Below are positions 52,138 to 62,272 of a DNA stretch of 64,000 nt, one piece after another. The notes under the pieces are model-generated. The model was not told the origin of the DNA. It ran no database searches and worked only from the letters and a program-made list of their open reading frames with translations. This DNA comes from Marinobacterium jannaschii DSM 6295 (GTDB lineage: Bacteria; Pseudomonadota; Gammaproteobacteria; Pseudomonadales; Balneatricaceae). Within the stretch, counting starts at the first letter, position 1, and every line of letters starts with the position of its first letter. The position numbers and the translations under genes were made by a program. The DNA lies in contig NZ_JHVJ01000005.1 in NCBI RefSeq assembly GCF_000620085.1, forward strand, positions 1-64,000, given 5' to 3'.

Positions 52138-53828
52138 TTAGTGTCTCTGTCAGTTACATCGGTGGCATAGTGTCGAATCTGTTCAATAATTGCCCTCAGG
52201 CCATTGCCGCGGGATGGGCTGAGGTGTTTTTCAAGATCAAGCCGGGCGAAATAGCGATCGATATCAAAGCTGAGGATCTGAGCGGGTGACTTATGGTTAA
52301 ATGCCGCCAGGACCAGGGCGATCAGGCCGCGAATAATGCGCGCGTCAGCGTCGGCAAGAAAGTGCAGCAGGCCGTCATCAGTGCGCTCCATCACCAACCA
52401 GGCCGTGCTTTCGCAGCCCTGAACCCGGTATTCCTCGCGCCGCAAGTCCACTGGCAGGCTCGGTAGTTTTTTGCCCAGCATCATTATTTCACGGTAGCGA
52501 CTGTTCCAGTCCCGGATCGCCGTCAGCTGTTGCTCAAGGGCTTCTGCGCGGATGTCGCGACCGTAAGGGGAGTCGATGAATGGGCTTACCTCCCGCCTCG
52601 GCTGAGGATTTGCGCAGCCCGATGACTCGCTGCGGGCGATCTGATCCAGCGCCTCGATAAAGCGGTCTACCTCTGCCTCAGTGTTGTAAAAGGCAAAGGA
52701 TGCGCGGGTGGTGCCGGGAATCCCCAGTGATTCCATCAGGGGCATCGCGCAATGATGCCCGGTGCGCACCGCAATGCCCTGCTGATCGAGCAACAGGCCG
52801 ATATCTTGCTGGTGCTGGCCCTGCAGCATGAAAGACAACAGGCTGACCTGATGTTGTGCCGTGCCGATACGCTCAAACCCCGGGATCGTATTGCATCCCT
52901 CTATTGCCCGTTGCAGCAATCGTGCTTCCTGCTGCTCCAGTTTTTGACGGTCCTGATCGTGCAGCCATCTTACGGCCGCACCCAGGCCGATCACGCCGGC
53001 AATATTGGGGGTTCCGGCTTCAAATTTGAAAGGCAGCTGATTGAATGTAGTGCCGTTGAAGCTGACCCGCTCTATCATTTCGCCACCGGCCTGCCAGGGA
53101 GGCATCGCTTCGAGCAGTGCCTGGCGTCCCCAGAGCACGCCTATACCGGTCGGTGCAAACAGCTTATGGCCTGAAAATACGTAGAAATCACAGTCCAGTG
53201 CCTGAACATCTACCGCGAAGTGCGGTACCGCCTGAGAGCCGTCAACCAGCACCAGAGCACCCACGGCATGGGCGGCCTGGACAATCTGTTTGATCGGATT
53301 GATGGTACCCAGCGCGTTGCTGGCGTGACTTATTGCCACCAGACGGGTGTTTTCAGTTAACAGCTGCTGCAAGGCATCCAGATCCAGATCACCGTTTTCG
53401 AGCAGCGGGATCACCCGTATCAGAGCGCCGGTCCGTTGCGCCAGCAGCTGCCAGGGCACGATATTGGCGTGGTGTTCCAGTGTTGATAGCAGTATTTCAT
53501 CGCCGGCCTTAAGGTTGCTGTCACCCCAGCTGCAGGCAACCAGGTTGATCGCTTCGGTGGCGCCACGACTCCAGATCACTTCCCGACTGCTAACGGCATT
53601 GATAAAGCCGGCAACATCCTGGCGCGCCTGCTCGAAGCGCAGGGTGGATTGCGCACTGAGGGCGTGGGATGCGCGGTGCACATTGGCGTTGTACTGGCGG
53701 TAGTAATCACGAACGGCATTAATAACCGCCTGTGGTTTCTGGGTGGTAGCGGCGTTATCGAGATAAACCAGCGGCTGACCGTTTACCCGCTGGCTGAGCA
53801 GCGGGAACTGTCGACGGATACTCTGCAT
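52134..53828 (-). CDS. Cysteine desulfurase fused to SufE (SufS/CsdA-SufE/CsdE fusion)
   Basis: A 564-residue fusion. Residues 1 to about 405 are a group II cysteine desulfurase (YLDNAATTQKPQAV, PLP-lysine motif FVFSGHKLFAPTGIG, catalytic loop RTGHHCAMPLME). Residues about 425-555 are a SufE-type sulfur acceptor (EQQLTAIRDWNSRYREIMMLGKKLP split in the usual way, and acceptor Cys in RVQGCESTAW). Fusing donor and acceptor would channel persulfide sulfur directly. The first Met (53876) would overlap the neighbour; Met at 53828 starts MQSIRRQFPLL, the family start. No other suf genes are near. Confidence 0.92.
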   Translation of the reverse strand: MQSIRRQFPLLSQRVNGQPLVYLDNAATTQKPQAVINAVRDYYRQYNANVHRASHALSAQSTLRFEQARQDVAGFINAVSSREVIWSRGATEAINLVACSWGDSNLKAGDEILLSTLEHHANIVPWQLLAQRTGALIRVIPLLENGDLDLDALQQLLTENTRLVAISHASNALGTINPIKQIVQAAHAVGALVLVDGSQAVPHFAVDVQALDCDFYVFSGHKLFAPTGIGVLWGRQALLEAMPPWQAGGEMIERVSFNGTTFNQLPFKFEAGTPNIAGVIGLGAAVRWLHDQDRQKLEQQEARLLQRAIEGCNTIPGFERIGTAQHQVSLLSFMLQGQHQQDIGLLLDQQGIAVRTGHHCAMPLMESLGIPGTTRASFAFYNTEAEVDRFIEALDQIARSESSGCANPQPRREVSPFIDSPYGRDIRAEALEQQLTAIRDWNSRYREIMMLGKKLPSLPVDLRREEYRVQGCESTAWLVMERTDDGLLHFLADADARIIRGLIALVLAAFNHKSPAQILSFDIDRYFARLDLEKHLSPSRGNGLRAIIEQIRHYATDVTDRDTK

Positions 53829-53829
53829 A

Positions 53830-54204
53830 TCAGGCGTTGTTAGCTTCGTTGAGATGTCGGCTCTGCCAGCGGGCAAACAACATTGCGCTGGTAAACAGGG
53901 TTGAGATCAGCAAGGCGTAGATCAGGCCGATCAGGGCTGTTACCGGATGCATCGCACTCAGCACGGCCTGAACGAAGTAAAGCAGCAGCATAAAGCAGAG
54001 CCAGGCATGGCCGCGTGGGATGCCTTTAAATACGACGTGCGCAAATGCCAGCAATGGTACGCAGTGCCAGGCCCAGATCACCCAGGTATTGCCGTCGATC
54101 GGGTAGAGCACCAGATGCCAGGCACTCAGCAGTACCAGCAGGGCGACATAGCTAAACACCGTAATCAGGTGGCTGATACGGGCTTTGGTTTGATATTCAG
54201 GCAT
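53830..54204 (-). CDS. DUF2069 family membrane protein
   Basis: A 124-residue protein with four predicted membrane helices (LITVFSYVALLVLLSAW; TWVIWAWHCVPLLAFAHVVF; AWLCFMLLLYFVQAVLSAM; ALIGLIYALLISTLFTSAML). It matches DUF2069, a short inner-membrane family common beside wrbA in gammaproteobacteria. It lies between the wrbA-like gene and the desulfurase fusion with 1-2 base gaps. Function unknown. Confidence 0.85.
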   Translation of the reverse strand: MPEYQTKARISHLITVFSYVALLVLLSAWHLVLYPIDGNTWVIWAWHCVPLLAFAHVVFKGIPRGHAWLCFMLLLYFVQAVLSAMHPVTALIGLIYALLISTLFTSAMLFARWQSRHLNEANNA

Positions 54205-54206
54205 GT

Positions 54207-54809
<603 letters not shown>

Positions 54810-55160
54810 TTACAGGATCTCCAGTACGGACTCCGGTGGACGGCCGATACGGGCGGCGTCGCCTTTGATAACGATAGGGCGCTCGATCAGACGTGGGAAC
54901 TCGACCATTTTGGCAATCACCTGGTCGTCAGACAGGCTGCTGTCGTCCAGGCCCGCTTCCTTGTACTCAGCTTCTTTGGTGCGCAGCAGGTCGCGTGGGC
55001 TGATACCCAGCTGTGCGATCACTGTTTTCAGCTCTTCGGCGCTGGGTGCGTCTTCCAGGTACTTGCGGATCTCAGGCTGGACACCGTTTTCCTCCAGCAA
55101 GGCCAGTGTCTGGCGGGATTTGGAACAGCGGGGGTTGTGGTAGATGGTGACGTCACTCAT
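54810..55160 (-). CDS. ArsC-family reductase (YfgD-like)
   Basis: A 116-residue thioredoxin-fold protein of the ArsC/Spx family with the N-terminal redox Cys in YHNPRCSKSRQTL (Cys 12) and arginine-bearing FPRLIERPIVIKGDAARIGRP. It is of the glutaredoxin-dependent arsenate reductase type, but such YfgD-like copies outside ars operons may not reduce arsenate. It is the first gene of a five-gene operon (arsC-like, wrbA-like, DUF2069, desulfurase-SufE, MazG-like) and diverges from yihY. Confidence 0.88.
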   Translation of the reverse strand: MSDVTIYHNPRCSKSRQTLALLEENGVQPEIRKYLEDAPSAEELKTVIAQLGISPRDLLRTKEAEYKEAGLDDSSLSDDQVIAKMVEFPRLIERPIVIKGDAARIGRPPESVLEIL

Positions 55161-55243
55161 TATGCTATACCGTTGTTATGTCTAAATAATTTGGGCCGGG
55201 CGCTATTGTATACGTCTGGCAGCGTTGCGACAAAGGAGCTGTG

Positions 55244-56503
55244 ATGGCCGGGATACTTAATCACCCGCTAATCCGTCTTATTCGGGATACGATACGTCAG
55301 TTTATCCGCAATCAGGGTATTCTCAACGCTTCGGCACTGACCTATACCACGCTGTTTGCGGTGGTACCACTGATGACCGTGACCTATTCCATGCTGGCAG
55401 CTATCCCTTCGTTTCAGGGTGTTGGTGACCAGCTGCAGGGTTGGATATTCAGCAATTTCGTGCCGACAACTGGTGCCGTGGTACAGGATTATCTGGCGGC
55501 TTTCTCATCCCAGGCGCGCAATCTGACGGCAGTCGGCGTAGCTATTCTTGCCGTTACCGCCATTATGATGATGAAAAATATTGAAGCTGCCTTAAACCGC
55601 ATCTGGCGGGTATCCGAACCGCGTAAAGGCCTGTCGAGCTTCTTGCTGTACTGGGCGGTGCTGAGCCTCGGGCCGATACTGATCGGGCTTGGCCTGGTGC
55701 TGACCTCCTATATAGCGTCACTGCCATTTATCTCCAGCGCCTCCGAAATTGCCGGTAAGTTGCGCTTGTTATCCCTGCTGCCGATGCTTCTTTCTGCCGT
55801 GGCCTTTACTCTGCTGTATGCTGCTGTGCCGAACTGCCGGGTGCCCTTGAGGTATGCAGCCATAGGGGCAGGTGTCGTCGCGGTGCTGTTTGAAGCGGCG
55901 AAGCGGGGCTTTGCGTTCTTCGTTACCCAGTCCCCGTCCTATGAGCTGATCTATGGTGCGTTTGCTGCAGTTCCCCTGTTTCTGGCGTGGATCTATATCT
56001 CCTGGATTATCATCCTGCTCGGAGCAGAGCTTACCCGGAGTCTGACAGTCTGGCGGGGAGAGGACGGTTACAGCGGCATGCCACACCTGCATGTCTTACT
56101 GGGTGTGTTACGCCAGCTATGGCAGGCGCAGAAGAATGGCGAGACGCTGTCCGACCAGCAGCTGATGCGACAGGTATCGGGTCTCAATCAGGCCCGGTGG
56201 GACAACTATTCCACCCTACTGCTGGATGCCAATATTGTGACCCGTAATGAGCAGGGGCGTTTTCTCCTCTGTCGGGATATGAGTCACTTCAGCCTGAAAG
56301 AACTGACAACCAAACTTCCCTGGCCGCTGCCAGATGTACCGGCGACAGAGTCATTGCTGGCCTGGGAACGGGAGCTGAACCACCGACTGGAGCAGATCGC
56401 CTCGCAACAGCAGCATGAGCTGAACCTGTCTCTGGAGGCCCTGTTCAGCGAAAAATATGAAGACGCCGCGGGAAAGACCGGGAATGTGGTAGAGGAGAGG
56501 TGA
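55244..56503 (+). CDS. yihY: YihY/BrkB family inner-membrane protein
   Basis: A 419-residue polytopic protein of the YihY (formerly RNase BN-misnamed) family: six membrane segments (for example ASALTYTTLFAVVPLMTVTYSML and YGAFAAVPLFLAWIYISWIIILLGAEL) in residues 30-265, then a soluble C-terminal part (270-415) with a winged-helix look (LSDQQLMRQVSGLNQARWDNYSTL). The family may transport lipids across the periplasm. ATG 55244 follows AGGAG by five bases. Co-transcribed with the acylphosphatase gene (1-base overlap). Confidence 0.9.
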   Translation: MAGILNHPLIRLIRDTIRQFIRNQGILNASALTYTTLFAVVPLMTVTYSMLAAIPSFQGVGDQLQGWIFSNFVPTTGAVVQDYLAAFSSQARNLTAVGVAILAVTAIMMMKNIEAALNRIWRVSEPRKGLSSFLLYWAVLSLGPILIGLGLVLTSYIASLPFISSASEIAGKLRLLSLLPMLLSAVAFTLLYAAVPNCRVPLRYAAIGAGVVAVLFEAAKRGFAFFVTQSPSYELIYGAFAAVPLFLAWIYISWIIILLGAELTRSLTVWRGEDGYSGMPHLHVLLGVLRQLWQAQKNGETLSDQQLMRQVSGLNQARWDNYSTLLLDANIVTRNEQGRFLLCRDMSHFSLKELTTKLPWPLPDVPATESLLAWERELNHRLEQIASQQQHELNLSLEALFSEKYEDAAGKTGNVVEER

Positions 56504-56790
56504 TGAATACGATTACGTTGCATGCCGTTGTAAAGGGCCGGGTCCAGGGGGTCTGGTTTCGCCAGTCCACACTGGAGCAGGCCGAATCATCAGGTGTGAC
56601 CGGCTGGGTGCAAAACCTGCCAAATGGGGATGTCGAAGTAATGATTCAGGGTGAAGAGAAGGCGGTACGCCAACTGGAAACCTGGCTGAGCCAGGGGCCG
56701 CCACTGGCGGCGGTGGCTGACGTTGAATCAGAGCTGGTCGAAGATGCGCAGCAATACGAGATATTCGAGGTACTGAGGCAGCCTCGTTAG
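56503..56790 (+). CDS. Acylphosphatase
   Basis: A 95-residue enzyme hydrolysing carboxyl-phosphate bonds. The P-loop-like VKGRVQGVWFRQST (catalytic Arg) and GWVQNLPNGDVEVMIQG (catalytic Asn) are intact. ATG 56503 overlaps the yihY stop (TGATG). Confidence 0.94.
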   Translation: MNTITLHAVVKGRVQGVWFRQSTLEQAESSGVTGWVQNLPNGDVEVMIQGEEKAVRQLETWLSQGPPLAAVADVESELVEDAQQYEIFEVLRQPR

Positions 56791-56813
56791 GTCCGGTCTG
56801 CTGCTGAGAAGGG

Positions 56814-57392
56814 CTAACGGTATTTTTTCTGGTAGCGGAACACCCGTTCGGGATACCAGGTTTTGCCGTAGGAGCCGTTGTAGCGCGCCAGCGCTTCGGT
56901 CAGATCGCCTTTTGAGCGCTTAATGTAATGTTTGAGGATGGTGCAGCCGTAACGGAGGTTGGTACGCACATTGGTGAGATTATCATCGGCACGACCGATT
57001 TCATTCTTCCAGAAAGGCATTACCTGCATCAGTCCCTGAGCACCTACGGATGAGACCGCAAAACGATTAAAAGCGCTTTCGGTGCGGATCAGTCCCATGA
57101 CCAGATCAACCGGGAGTGCCTGGCGTTTCGCCTCGGCGTGTATCGAGCGCAGGATCTCTACGCGCTCCAGCTCATCCTTAAGAAATGGCCGGATGCGGCC
57201 GGACATATCTACCAGCCATACCTCGGCATCAAAACGGTCATCAAAGCTATCGGCCGCCGAAAATTCGGCTTTCAGCGCGGCCCGCAGCGCCGGGTCAGGC
57301 GCTGATACGGTGGTCTGGGCGGACAGATTAAGGCTGAACAGCAGAAGGGCGCATGGCATCCATTTCATGGGAGTCTGAGAGTCCTGTTGCAA
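56814..57392 (-). CDS. Periplasmic lytic transglycosylase (SLT domain)
   Basis: A 192-residue protein with a signal peptide (cleaved near LNLSAQT, about residue 25) and a soluble lytic transglycosylase domain: catalytic Glu in MGLIRTESAFNRFAVS, then SVGAQGLMQVMPFWKNEIG, RTNLRYGCTILKHYI and ALARYNGSYGKTWYPERVF. It cuts peptidoglycan to anhydromuropeptides. Monocistronic, transcribed toward the acylphosphatase gene. Confidence 0.92.
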   Translation of the reverse strand: MQQDSQTPMKWMPCALLLFSLNLSAQTTVSAPDPALRAALKAEFSAADSFDDRFDAEVWLVDMSGRIRPFLKDELERVEILRSIHAEAKRQALPVDLVMGLIRTESAFNRFAVSSVGAQGLMQVMPFWKNEIGRADDNLTNVRTNLRYGCTILKHYIKRSKGDLTEALARYNGSYGKTWYPERVFRYQKKYR

Positions 57393-57436
57393 CTTAGGAG
57401 TGCACTGAGGCGTTGGCAGTCATATTACCCGGAAAC

Positions 57437-57467
57437 AAAAAAAGCGGGCAAGGCCCGCTTTTTTACA
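57437..57467 (-). terminator. Rho-independent terminator of proS
   Basis: Arms AAAGCGGGC (57441-57449) and GCCCGCTTT (57453-57461) with loop AAG; on the minus strand it ends in a T run. It lies 20 bases after the proS stop. Confidence 0.9.
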
Positions 57468-57486
57468 GTAACAACCGGTCAGTTAA

Positions 57487-59205
57487 TCAGGCCAGCTTCT
57501 GCTTCAGGAACTCAGACAGCTGATCGATCGCGATGTCCTGCTTCTCGGCATCGCGACGGCCCTTGTATTCCAGGGTGCCGGCTTTGATGCCGCGATCGGA
57601 GATGACGACGCGGTGTGGAATCCCAACCAGATCCATATCGGCCATCTTAGCGCCCGGGCTGACCTTGGCGCGGTCATCCAGAATCACATCGTGGCCGGCG
57701 GCCTTCAGCTCTTCGTACAGGCTGTCTGCCATTTCGCGGACGGCTTCTGATTTCTCGTACGCCAGGGCAACCAGAGAGATGCTGAACGGTGCCAGCGCTT
57801 CTGGCCAGATAATGCCGCGATCGTCATAGTTCTGCTCAATTGCTGCAGCAACCACACGGGTCACACCGATGCCGTAGCAGCCCATCTCCATCACGGTGGC
57901 TTTGCCGTTAGCGTCCAGTACAGTGGCGTTCATCGCTTCGGAATACTTGCTGCCCAGCTGGAAGATGTGACCGACTTCGATGCCGCGTTTGATCTCCAGC
58001 GTGCCGTTACCGCATGGGCTTGGATCACCTTCAACGACATTACGGATATCAGCGACTTCTGGCAGGGCAACGTCACGCTCCCAGTTGATGCCGAAGTAGT
58101 GCTTACCATCGATATTGGCACCGGCGCCAAAATCAGAGGCATGGGCGACGGCGCGGTCAGCGATTACCGGGATTGGCATATTGACCGGGCCCAGAGAGCC
58201 TGCGCCAGCACCGATAACAGAGCGGAACTCATCTTCGGAGGCCATTTCCAGTGGTGCTGCGACCTGAGGCAGTTTCTCTGCCTTGATCTCATTTAGCTCG
58301 TGATCGCCGCGGACCAGCAGGGCAACAAAATCAGCCTCACACTCTTCAGAGGCGTGCACGATCAGTGTCTTAATGGTCTTTTCGATCGGAACATTGTGCT
58401 GCTCGACCAGGTCGGCGATGGTTTTGGCGTTTGGTGTATCAACCAGCTCCATCTCCTGAGTGGCCTCTGCGCGTTCGCCCGCAGGTGCCAGTGCTTCAGC
58501 TTTCTCGATATTAGCCGCGTAATCGCTGCCATTGGAGAACGCGATATCATCTTCACCGGAGTCTGCAAGGACGTGGAACTCGTGGGAACCTTCACCGCCG
58601 ATAGAGCCGTTATCGGCAATAACCGGACGATAGTCCAGGCCCAGCTTATCGAAGATATTGACGTAGGCCTGAAACATGATGTCGTAGGTTTTTACCAGGG
58701 ACTCATGGCCAACGTGGAAGGAGTAGGCATCCTTCATGATGAATTCGCGTGAGCGCATTACGCCGAAACGTGGGCGGATTTCATCGCGGAATTTAGTCTG
58801 GATCTGATAAAAGTTGGCAGGCAGCTGCTTGTAGCTTTTGATCTCGCGACGGATCAGGTCAGTAATGACCTCTTCATGGGTCGGGCCCACGCAGAATTCG
58901 CGTTCGTGACGATCGTTAACGCGCAGCAGTTCAGGGCCATACTGTTCCCAGCGGCCGGATTCCTGCCATAACTCTGCCGGCTGAATCGCAGGCATCAGTA
59001 CCTCCTGAGCGCCAGCATTGTCCATGCCGTCGCGCACAATACGCTCGACTTTGCGCAGGGTGCGCAGTCCCATTGGCAGCCAGGTATAGAGGCCTGAGGC
59101 CAGCTTACGAATCATACCGGCACGCAGCATAAGCTGGTGGCTGATTACCTCAGCATCGGATGGGGTTTCTTTAACAGTGGCAATCAGGAATTGGCTTGCT
59201 CGCAT
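57487..59205 (-). CDS. proS: Prolyl-tRNA synthetase
   Basis: A 572-residue class II synthetase, the same length as the Escherichia coli enzyme. The start [20 protein letters not shown] and [20 protein letters not shown] match ProS; motif 2 is [20 protein letters not shown]; the editing (YbaK-like) insertion lies at about 225-410 with the proofreading part around [24 protein letters not shown] at 59205 is preferred over an upstream Met at 59220. Confidence 0.97.
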   Translation of the reverse strand: MRASQFLIATVKETPSDAEVISHQLMLRAGMIRKLASGLYTWLPMGLRTLRKVERIVRDGMDNAGAQEVLMPAIQPAELWQESGRWEQYGPELLRVNDRHEREFCVGPTHEEVITDLIRREIKSYKQLPANFYQIQTKFRDEIRPRFGVMRSREFIMKDAYSFHVGHESLVKTYDIMFQAYVNIFDKLGLDYRPVIADNGSIGGEGSHEFHVLADSGEDDIAFSNGSDYAANIEKAEALAPAGERAEATQEMELVDTPNAKTIADLVEQHNVPIEKTIKTLIVHASEECEADFVALLVRGDHELNEIKAEKLPQVAAPLEMASEDEFRSVIGAGAGSLGPVNMPIPVIADRAVAHASDFGAGANIDGKHYFGINWERDVALPEVADIRNVVEGDPSPCGNGTLEIKRGIEVGHIFQLGSKYSEAMNATVLDANGKATVMEMGCYGIGVTRVVAAAIEQNYDDRGIIWPEALAPFSISLVALAYEKSEAVREMADSLYEELKAAGHDVILDDRAKVSPGAKMADMDLVGIPHRVVISDRGIKAGTLEYKGRRDAEKQDIAIDQLSEFLKQKLA

Positions 59206-59441
59206 AGATCCATTACCCATTTAATCGGAAAACACTTGGAAAATCGCCACATTCTAGGGCGCTGCCTGGAATTGAACAAGTCGCCTGTGGGATTACAACA
59301 GACCTGGCAGCAGCAACTGACGGGTAGTCAGACTGCTTGCCGGTCTAAACCGGCGCCGGAGTATACGCCGGAACCGCTATATTAGTAACTCTGATGTTAT
59401 CACAGGCGACGCCGCTACAGCGGCCGCATGCGGAGAATAAC

Positions 59442-59463
59442 AGCGCCGCCTGCGCGGCGCTTT
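59442..59463 (-). terminator. Hairpin after the mechanosensitive channel gene
   Basis: Arms AGCGCCGC (59443-59450) and GCGGCGCT (59454-59461) pair perfectly around a 3-4 base loop, 20 bases after the mscS-type stop. The minus-strand T run is poor (GTTATT). The rest of 59206-59441 contains only the proS promoter region and no gene. Confidence 0.6.
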
Positions 59464-59481
59464 GATGTATAAGACGGGAAG

Positions 59482-60327
59482 TCAGGGCAGATGCCGGACT
59501 GTGACTTCACGTTGCGGAAACGGAATGCCAATCTGCTGCTGACGAAACCGGTTGTAGATATCGCCGTTAATGCGGTATTGCAGTTCGAAAAACTGCCTGG
59601 TAGGCAGCCAGTAGCGGTAACCGATATTAACCGCCGAGTCACCGAAGCCTTCGATACCGATCTGCGGGGGCGTTTCCTGCGACACTTCGGGTAGGTTCTG
59701 TAAAACTTCACGGATAGTGCTGATAGCCTGATCCGGATCGGCGCTGTAACTGATGCCGATAGAGGCTTCAACAACCTTATACTCAAAGGAGTTGATCAGT
59801 ACCTCGCCGACAATCTGCTTGTTAGGAATGGTGATTAGCTCGCCATCTTCATTTTCAAGCATCGTATGCGCCAGTCTAATCTCTTTAACTATGCCAGTTA
59901 TCCCATTGATATTTATCGTATTTCCAACGACGAATGGTCGGGTCAGAATAAGGCTGAAGCCGGCGCCGTAATTCGAGAAAACGCCTTGTAGGGCGAGACC
60001 GACACTCAGTGAAATCGCACCCAGTGCGGCGACAAACGGCGCGATGCTGATGCCAAACTTACCCAGACAGATGACGATAACCATCGCCATGATTAGCAGC
60101 CGGACTGCGCTGGCGATGAACATGCGCAGGGTGACATCAACTTCGTTTCGTTCGCACAGACGCAAAGTCATGCCGCCAATCCAGCGCGCCACGATCAGTC
60201 CCAGCAGAAAGATCAGAATGGCGCCGATTACCTGGAAGCTGTAATTGACGAAGAAATCGATAACCGTGGTATAGAGCACGCCCAGATCGGCCAGCTCCTG
60301 ATTAATCATCTGAAGTGAAGGTTCCAT
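59482..60327 (-). CDS. Small-conductance mechanosensitive channel (MscS family)
   Basis: A 281-residue channel of MscS size: three membrane helices (about 22-45, 65-85 and 95-125), the third being the glycine/alanine-rich pore helix (FVAALGAISLSVGLALQGVFSNYGAG), then the beta domain (NTININGITGIVKEIRLAHTML) and the C-terminal vestibule. It opens on hypo-osmotic shock. Its start overlaps the DUF523 gene end by 26 bases, so the two are coupled. Confidence 0.93.
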   Translation of the reverse strand: MEPSLQMINQELADLGVLYTTVIDFFVNYSFQVIGAILIFLLGLIVARWIGGMTLRLCERNEVDVTLRMFIASAVRLLIMAMVIVICLGKFGISIAPFVAALGAISLSVGLALQGVFSNYGAGFSLILTRPFVVGNTININGITGIVKEIRLAHTMLENEDGELITIPNKQIVGEVLINSFEYKVVEASIGISYSADPDQAISTIREVLQNLPEVSQETPPQIGIEGFGDSAVNIGYRYWLPTRQFFELQYRINGDIYNRFRQQQIGIPFPQREVTVRHLP

Positions 60328-60805
60328 CTTTAAGGTTTGTATCCATATCGTTTACAAATTCGATCAGCTGATCGATCTGGGTTTCATTAAATACCGGGAT
60401 GCCGGACCGGATCAGTTCCGCAGCGGCCACACCCGACCCCTTGGTCAGGGTTCCGCTGAAATTGCCATCATAGATCTCGTTGTTTCCGCACGAAGGGCTT
60501 TTTGCCTTCATCAGAGCGCAGCAGACCTGATTGGCCTTGGCCAGTTCGAGAGTCAGCTCGGCACCTTGCAGAAACTCAGGTGTCAGGTCGTCACCCTGAC
60601 GGCTGGTGATATGGATCGGAAACTGGCTTTGGGCTTCGGCGGGCGGGCGGGGAGTGGGAAGGCCGCCGGCCGATTCCGGGCAGATACGTATCAACCTGCC
60701 CTGATCCTGCCATCGTTGCAGTAAAGGGTGGTTCAGGGCGTTGTGGTTGCCATCGTACCTTACTTTTTCGCCCATCAGGCATGCGCTTACAAGGATCTTA
60801 TCCAT
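60302..60805 (-). CDS. DUF523 family protein
   Basis: A 167-residue protein of the DUF523 family (YbbK-like N-terminal part of some two-domain proteins). The signatures are MDKILVSACLMGEKVRYDG, CPESAGGLPTPRPPAE and ALMKAKSPSCGNNEIYDG, with conserved cysteines suggesting metal or redox chemistry. Met at 60805 is chosen on the family start; the frame opens earlier at 60838. Function unknown. Confidence 0.85.
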   Translation of the reverse strand: MDKILVSACLMGEKVRYDGNHNALNHPLLQRWQDQGRLIRICPESAGGLPTPRPPAEAQSQFPIHITSRQGDDLTPEFLQGAELTLELAKANQVCCALMKAKSPSCGNNEIYDGNFSGTLTKGSGVAAAELIRSGIPVFNETQIDQLIEFVNDMDTNLKDGTFTSDD

Positions 60806-60961
60806 AACAGTTAGTGGCCCGTTTTTAGTTGCCGCCATTCTAAGGAGTCGCCATCAGGGATCAAGCAATACGGCCTGTTTACGGCAAAAACTTTGCGCCA
60901 GAACAGCCGTAATCTGTTTTCCTGCTGTTCTGTCTTGGCATAAAGAATAATCGATCTGCTG

Positions 60962-60977
60962 TTTACGTAAACGTAAA
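60962..60977. promoter_or_regulatory. LiuR-like palindrome upstream of the acyl-CoA dehydrogenase gene
   Basis: TTTACGT-AA-ACGTAAA is a perfect 16-base palindrome, 45 bases before the dehydrogenase ATG. As I recall it resembles the operator of LiuR, the MerR-type regulator of branched-chain amino acid and short acyl-CoA catabolism in gammaproteobacteria. The downstream pair of acyl-CoA genes fits that, but no liuR gene is in the window. Confidence 0.5.
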
Positions 60978-61021
60978 TTTACGATATAGATTAGGGTAAA
61001 CCCTGATTAGAGAGAAGTTTG

Positions 61022-62179
61022 ATGGATCTCCAGCTAACTGAAGAGCAGATTTTGATTCAGGATACGGCAAAGCGTTTTGCCGAATCTGAACTGGCACCCC
61101 GGGCCGCTGAACTGGACGAGAGCGCCGATCATGAGATCGTCAAGGCCAATGCTGCCAAGCTCGCAGAACTCGGGTTTATGGGGCTGAATATCGATGCCGA
61201 TTACGGTGGCACTGAGGCCGGAGTGGTTGCCTTTAGCCTGGCGGTGACAGAAATAGCCAAAGCCTGTGCGTCGACTGCGGTAACCATGTCGGTGACCAAT
61301 ATGGTGGCCGAGGTGATTCAGGCGATGGGAACAGATACGCAAAAGCAGACCTATCTGCCACGCCTGTGCAGCGGCGAATACCTAAGCGGAAGTTTCTGTC
61401 TGACCGAAGCCGGAGCGGGGTCAGATCCCGCATCTATGCGTACCCAGGCCGTTGCCAACGATCAGGGCTGGGTGATCTCCGGTACCAAGCAATGGATCAC
61501 CAGCGCTGAATTCGCCGGAGTCTATGTGGTATGGGCTGTGACCGACCCGGCCGCAGCCAAGGGGAAAGGTATCAGCTGCTTCCTGGTCGAAGCCAATACG
61601 CCGGGGATTACGGTAGGACCTGCTGAGAAAAAGATGGGACAGTGCGGATCGGCCACCAATGAAGTGCACTTTGATCAGGTGCAGGTTGGCACGGATGCCA
61701 TGTTGGGCGCCCTTAACGATGGCTTCCGCATTGCAGTTGCCGAACTGGCGGGCGGGCGCATTGGTATCGGCTCGCTGGCGCTGGGTATCGGTCAGGCTGC
61801 AATCGACTATGCAACTCAATATGCCACAGAGCGTAAACAGTTCGGTCGACCTATCAGTGATTTCCAGGGTCTGCAGTGGATGATCGCCGACCGTGCGACA
61901 GAACTGGAAGCTGCCCGCCTGTTGCTGATGAGTGCGGCAGATCGCAAAGAGAAGGGGCTGCCGTTCGCGAAAGAAGCCTCCATGGCCAAATTGTTTGCCA
62001 GTGAAAAGGCCAACCAGGCCTGCTACAGCGCACTGCAGATGCTGGGGGGCTATGGCTACATGCGCGAATACCCACTGGAGCGCATGAGCCGGGATGTACG
62101 TATCACGTCGATCTATGAAGGCACCAGCGAGGTGCAGCGGATTGTCATCGCCCGTGAGATCTTGAAACAGCTGGCCTGA
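61022..62179 (+). CDS. Acyl-CoA dehydrogenase
   Basis: A 385-residue FAD enzyme oxidising an acyl-CoA to the 2-enoyl-CoA. FAD and substrate signatures: CLTEAGAGSDPASMRT, ISGTKQWITSAE, YATERKQFGRPISDFQ, MLGGYGYMREYPLERMSRD; the catalytic Glu is in YEGTSEVQRIVIAREIL. It resembles short/branched-chain dehydrogenases, but chain-length specificity cannot be read with confidence. It precedes an acyl-CoA synthetase gene by 93 bases and shares the upstream palindrome at 60962. Confidence 0.92.
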   Translation: MDLQLTEEQILIQDTAKRFAESELAPRAAELDESADHEIVKANAAKLAELGFMGLNIDADYGGTEAGVVAFSLAVTEIAKACASTAVTMSVTNMVAEVIQAMGTDTQKQTYLPRLCSGEYLSGSFCLTEAGAGSDPASMRTQAVANDQGWVISGTKQWITSAEFAGVYVVWAVTDPAAAKGKGISCFLVEANTPGITVGPAEKKMGQCGSATNEVHFDQVQVGTDAMLGALNDGFRIAVAELAGGRIGIGSLALGIGQAAIDYATQYATERKQFGRPISDFQGLQWMIADRATELEAARLLLMSAADRKEKGLPFAKEASMAKLFASEKANQACYSALQMLGGYGYMREYPLERMSRDVRITSIYEGTSEVQRIVIAREILKQLA

Positions 62180-62272
62180 TTCAGTCCGGCTGCAGAATTC
62201 AACGGTTTGCAACTTAGTGGTCGCGGGAGAGCGGCCAACAATAACGATAAAATACCTAATGAGAGAGCGACC

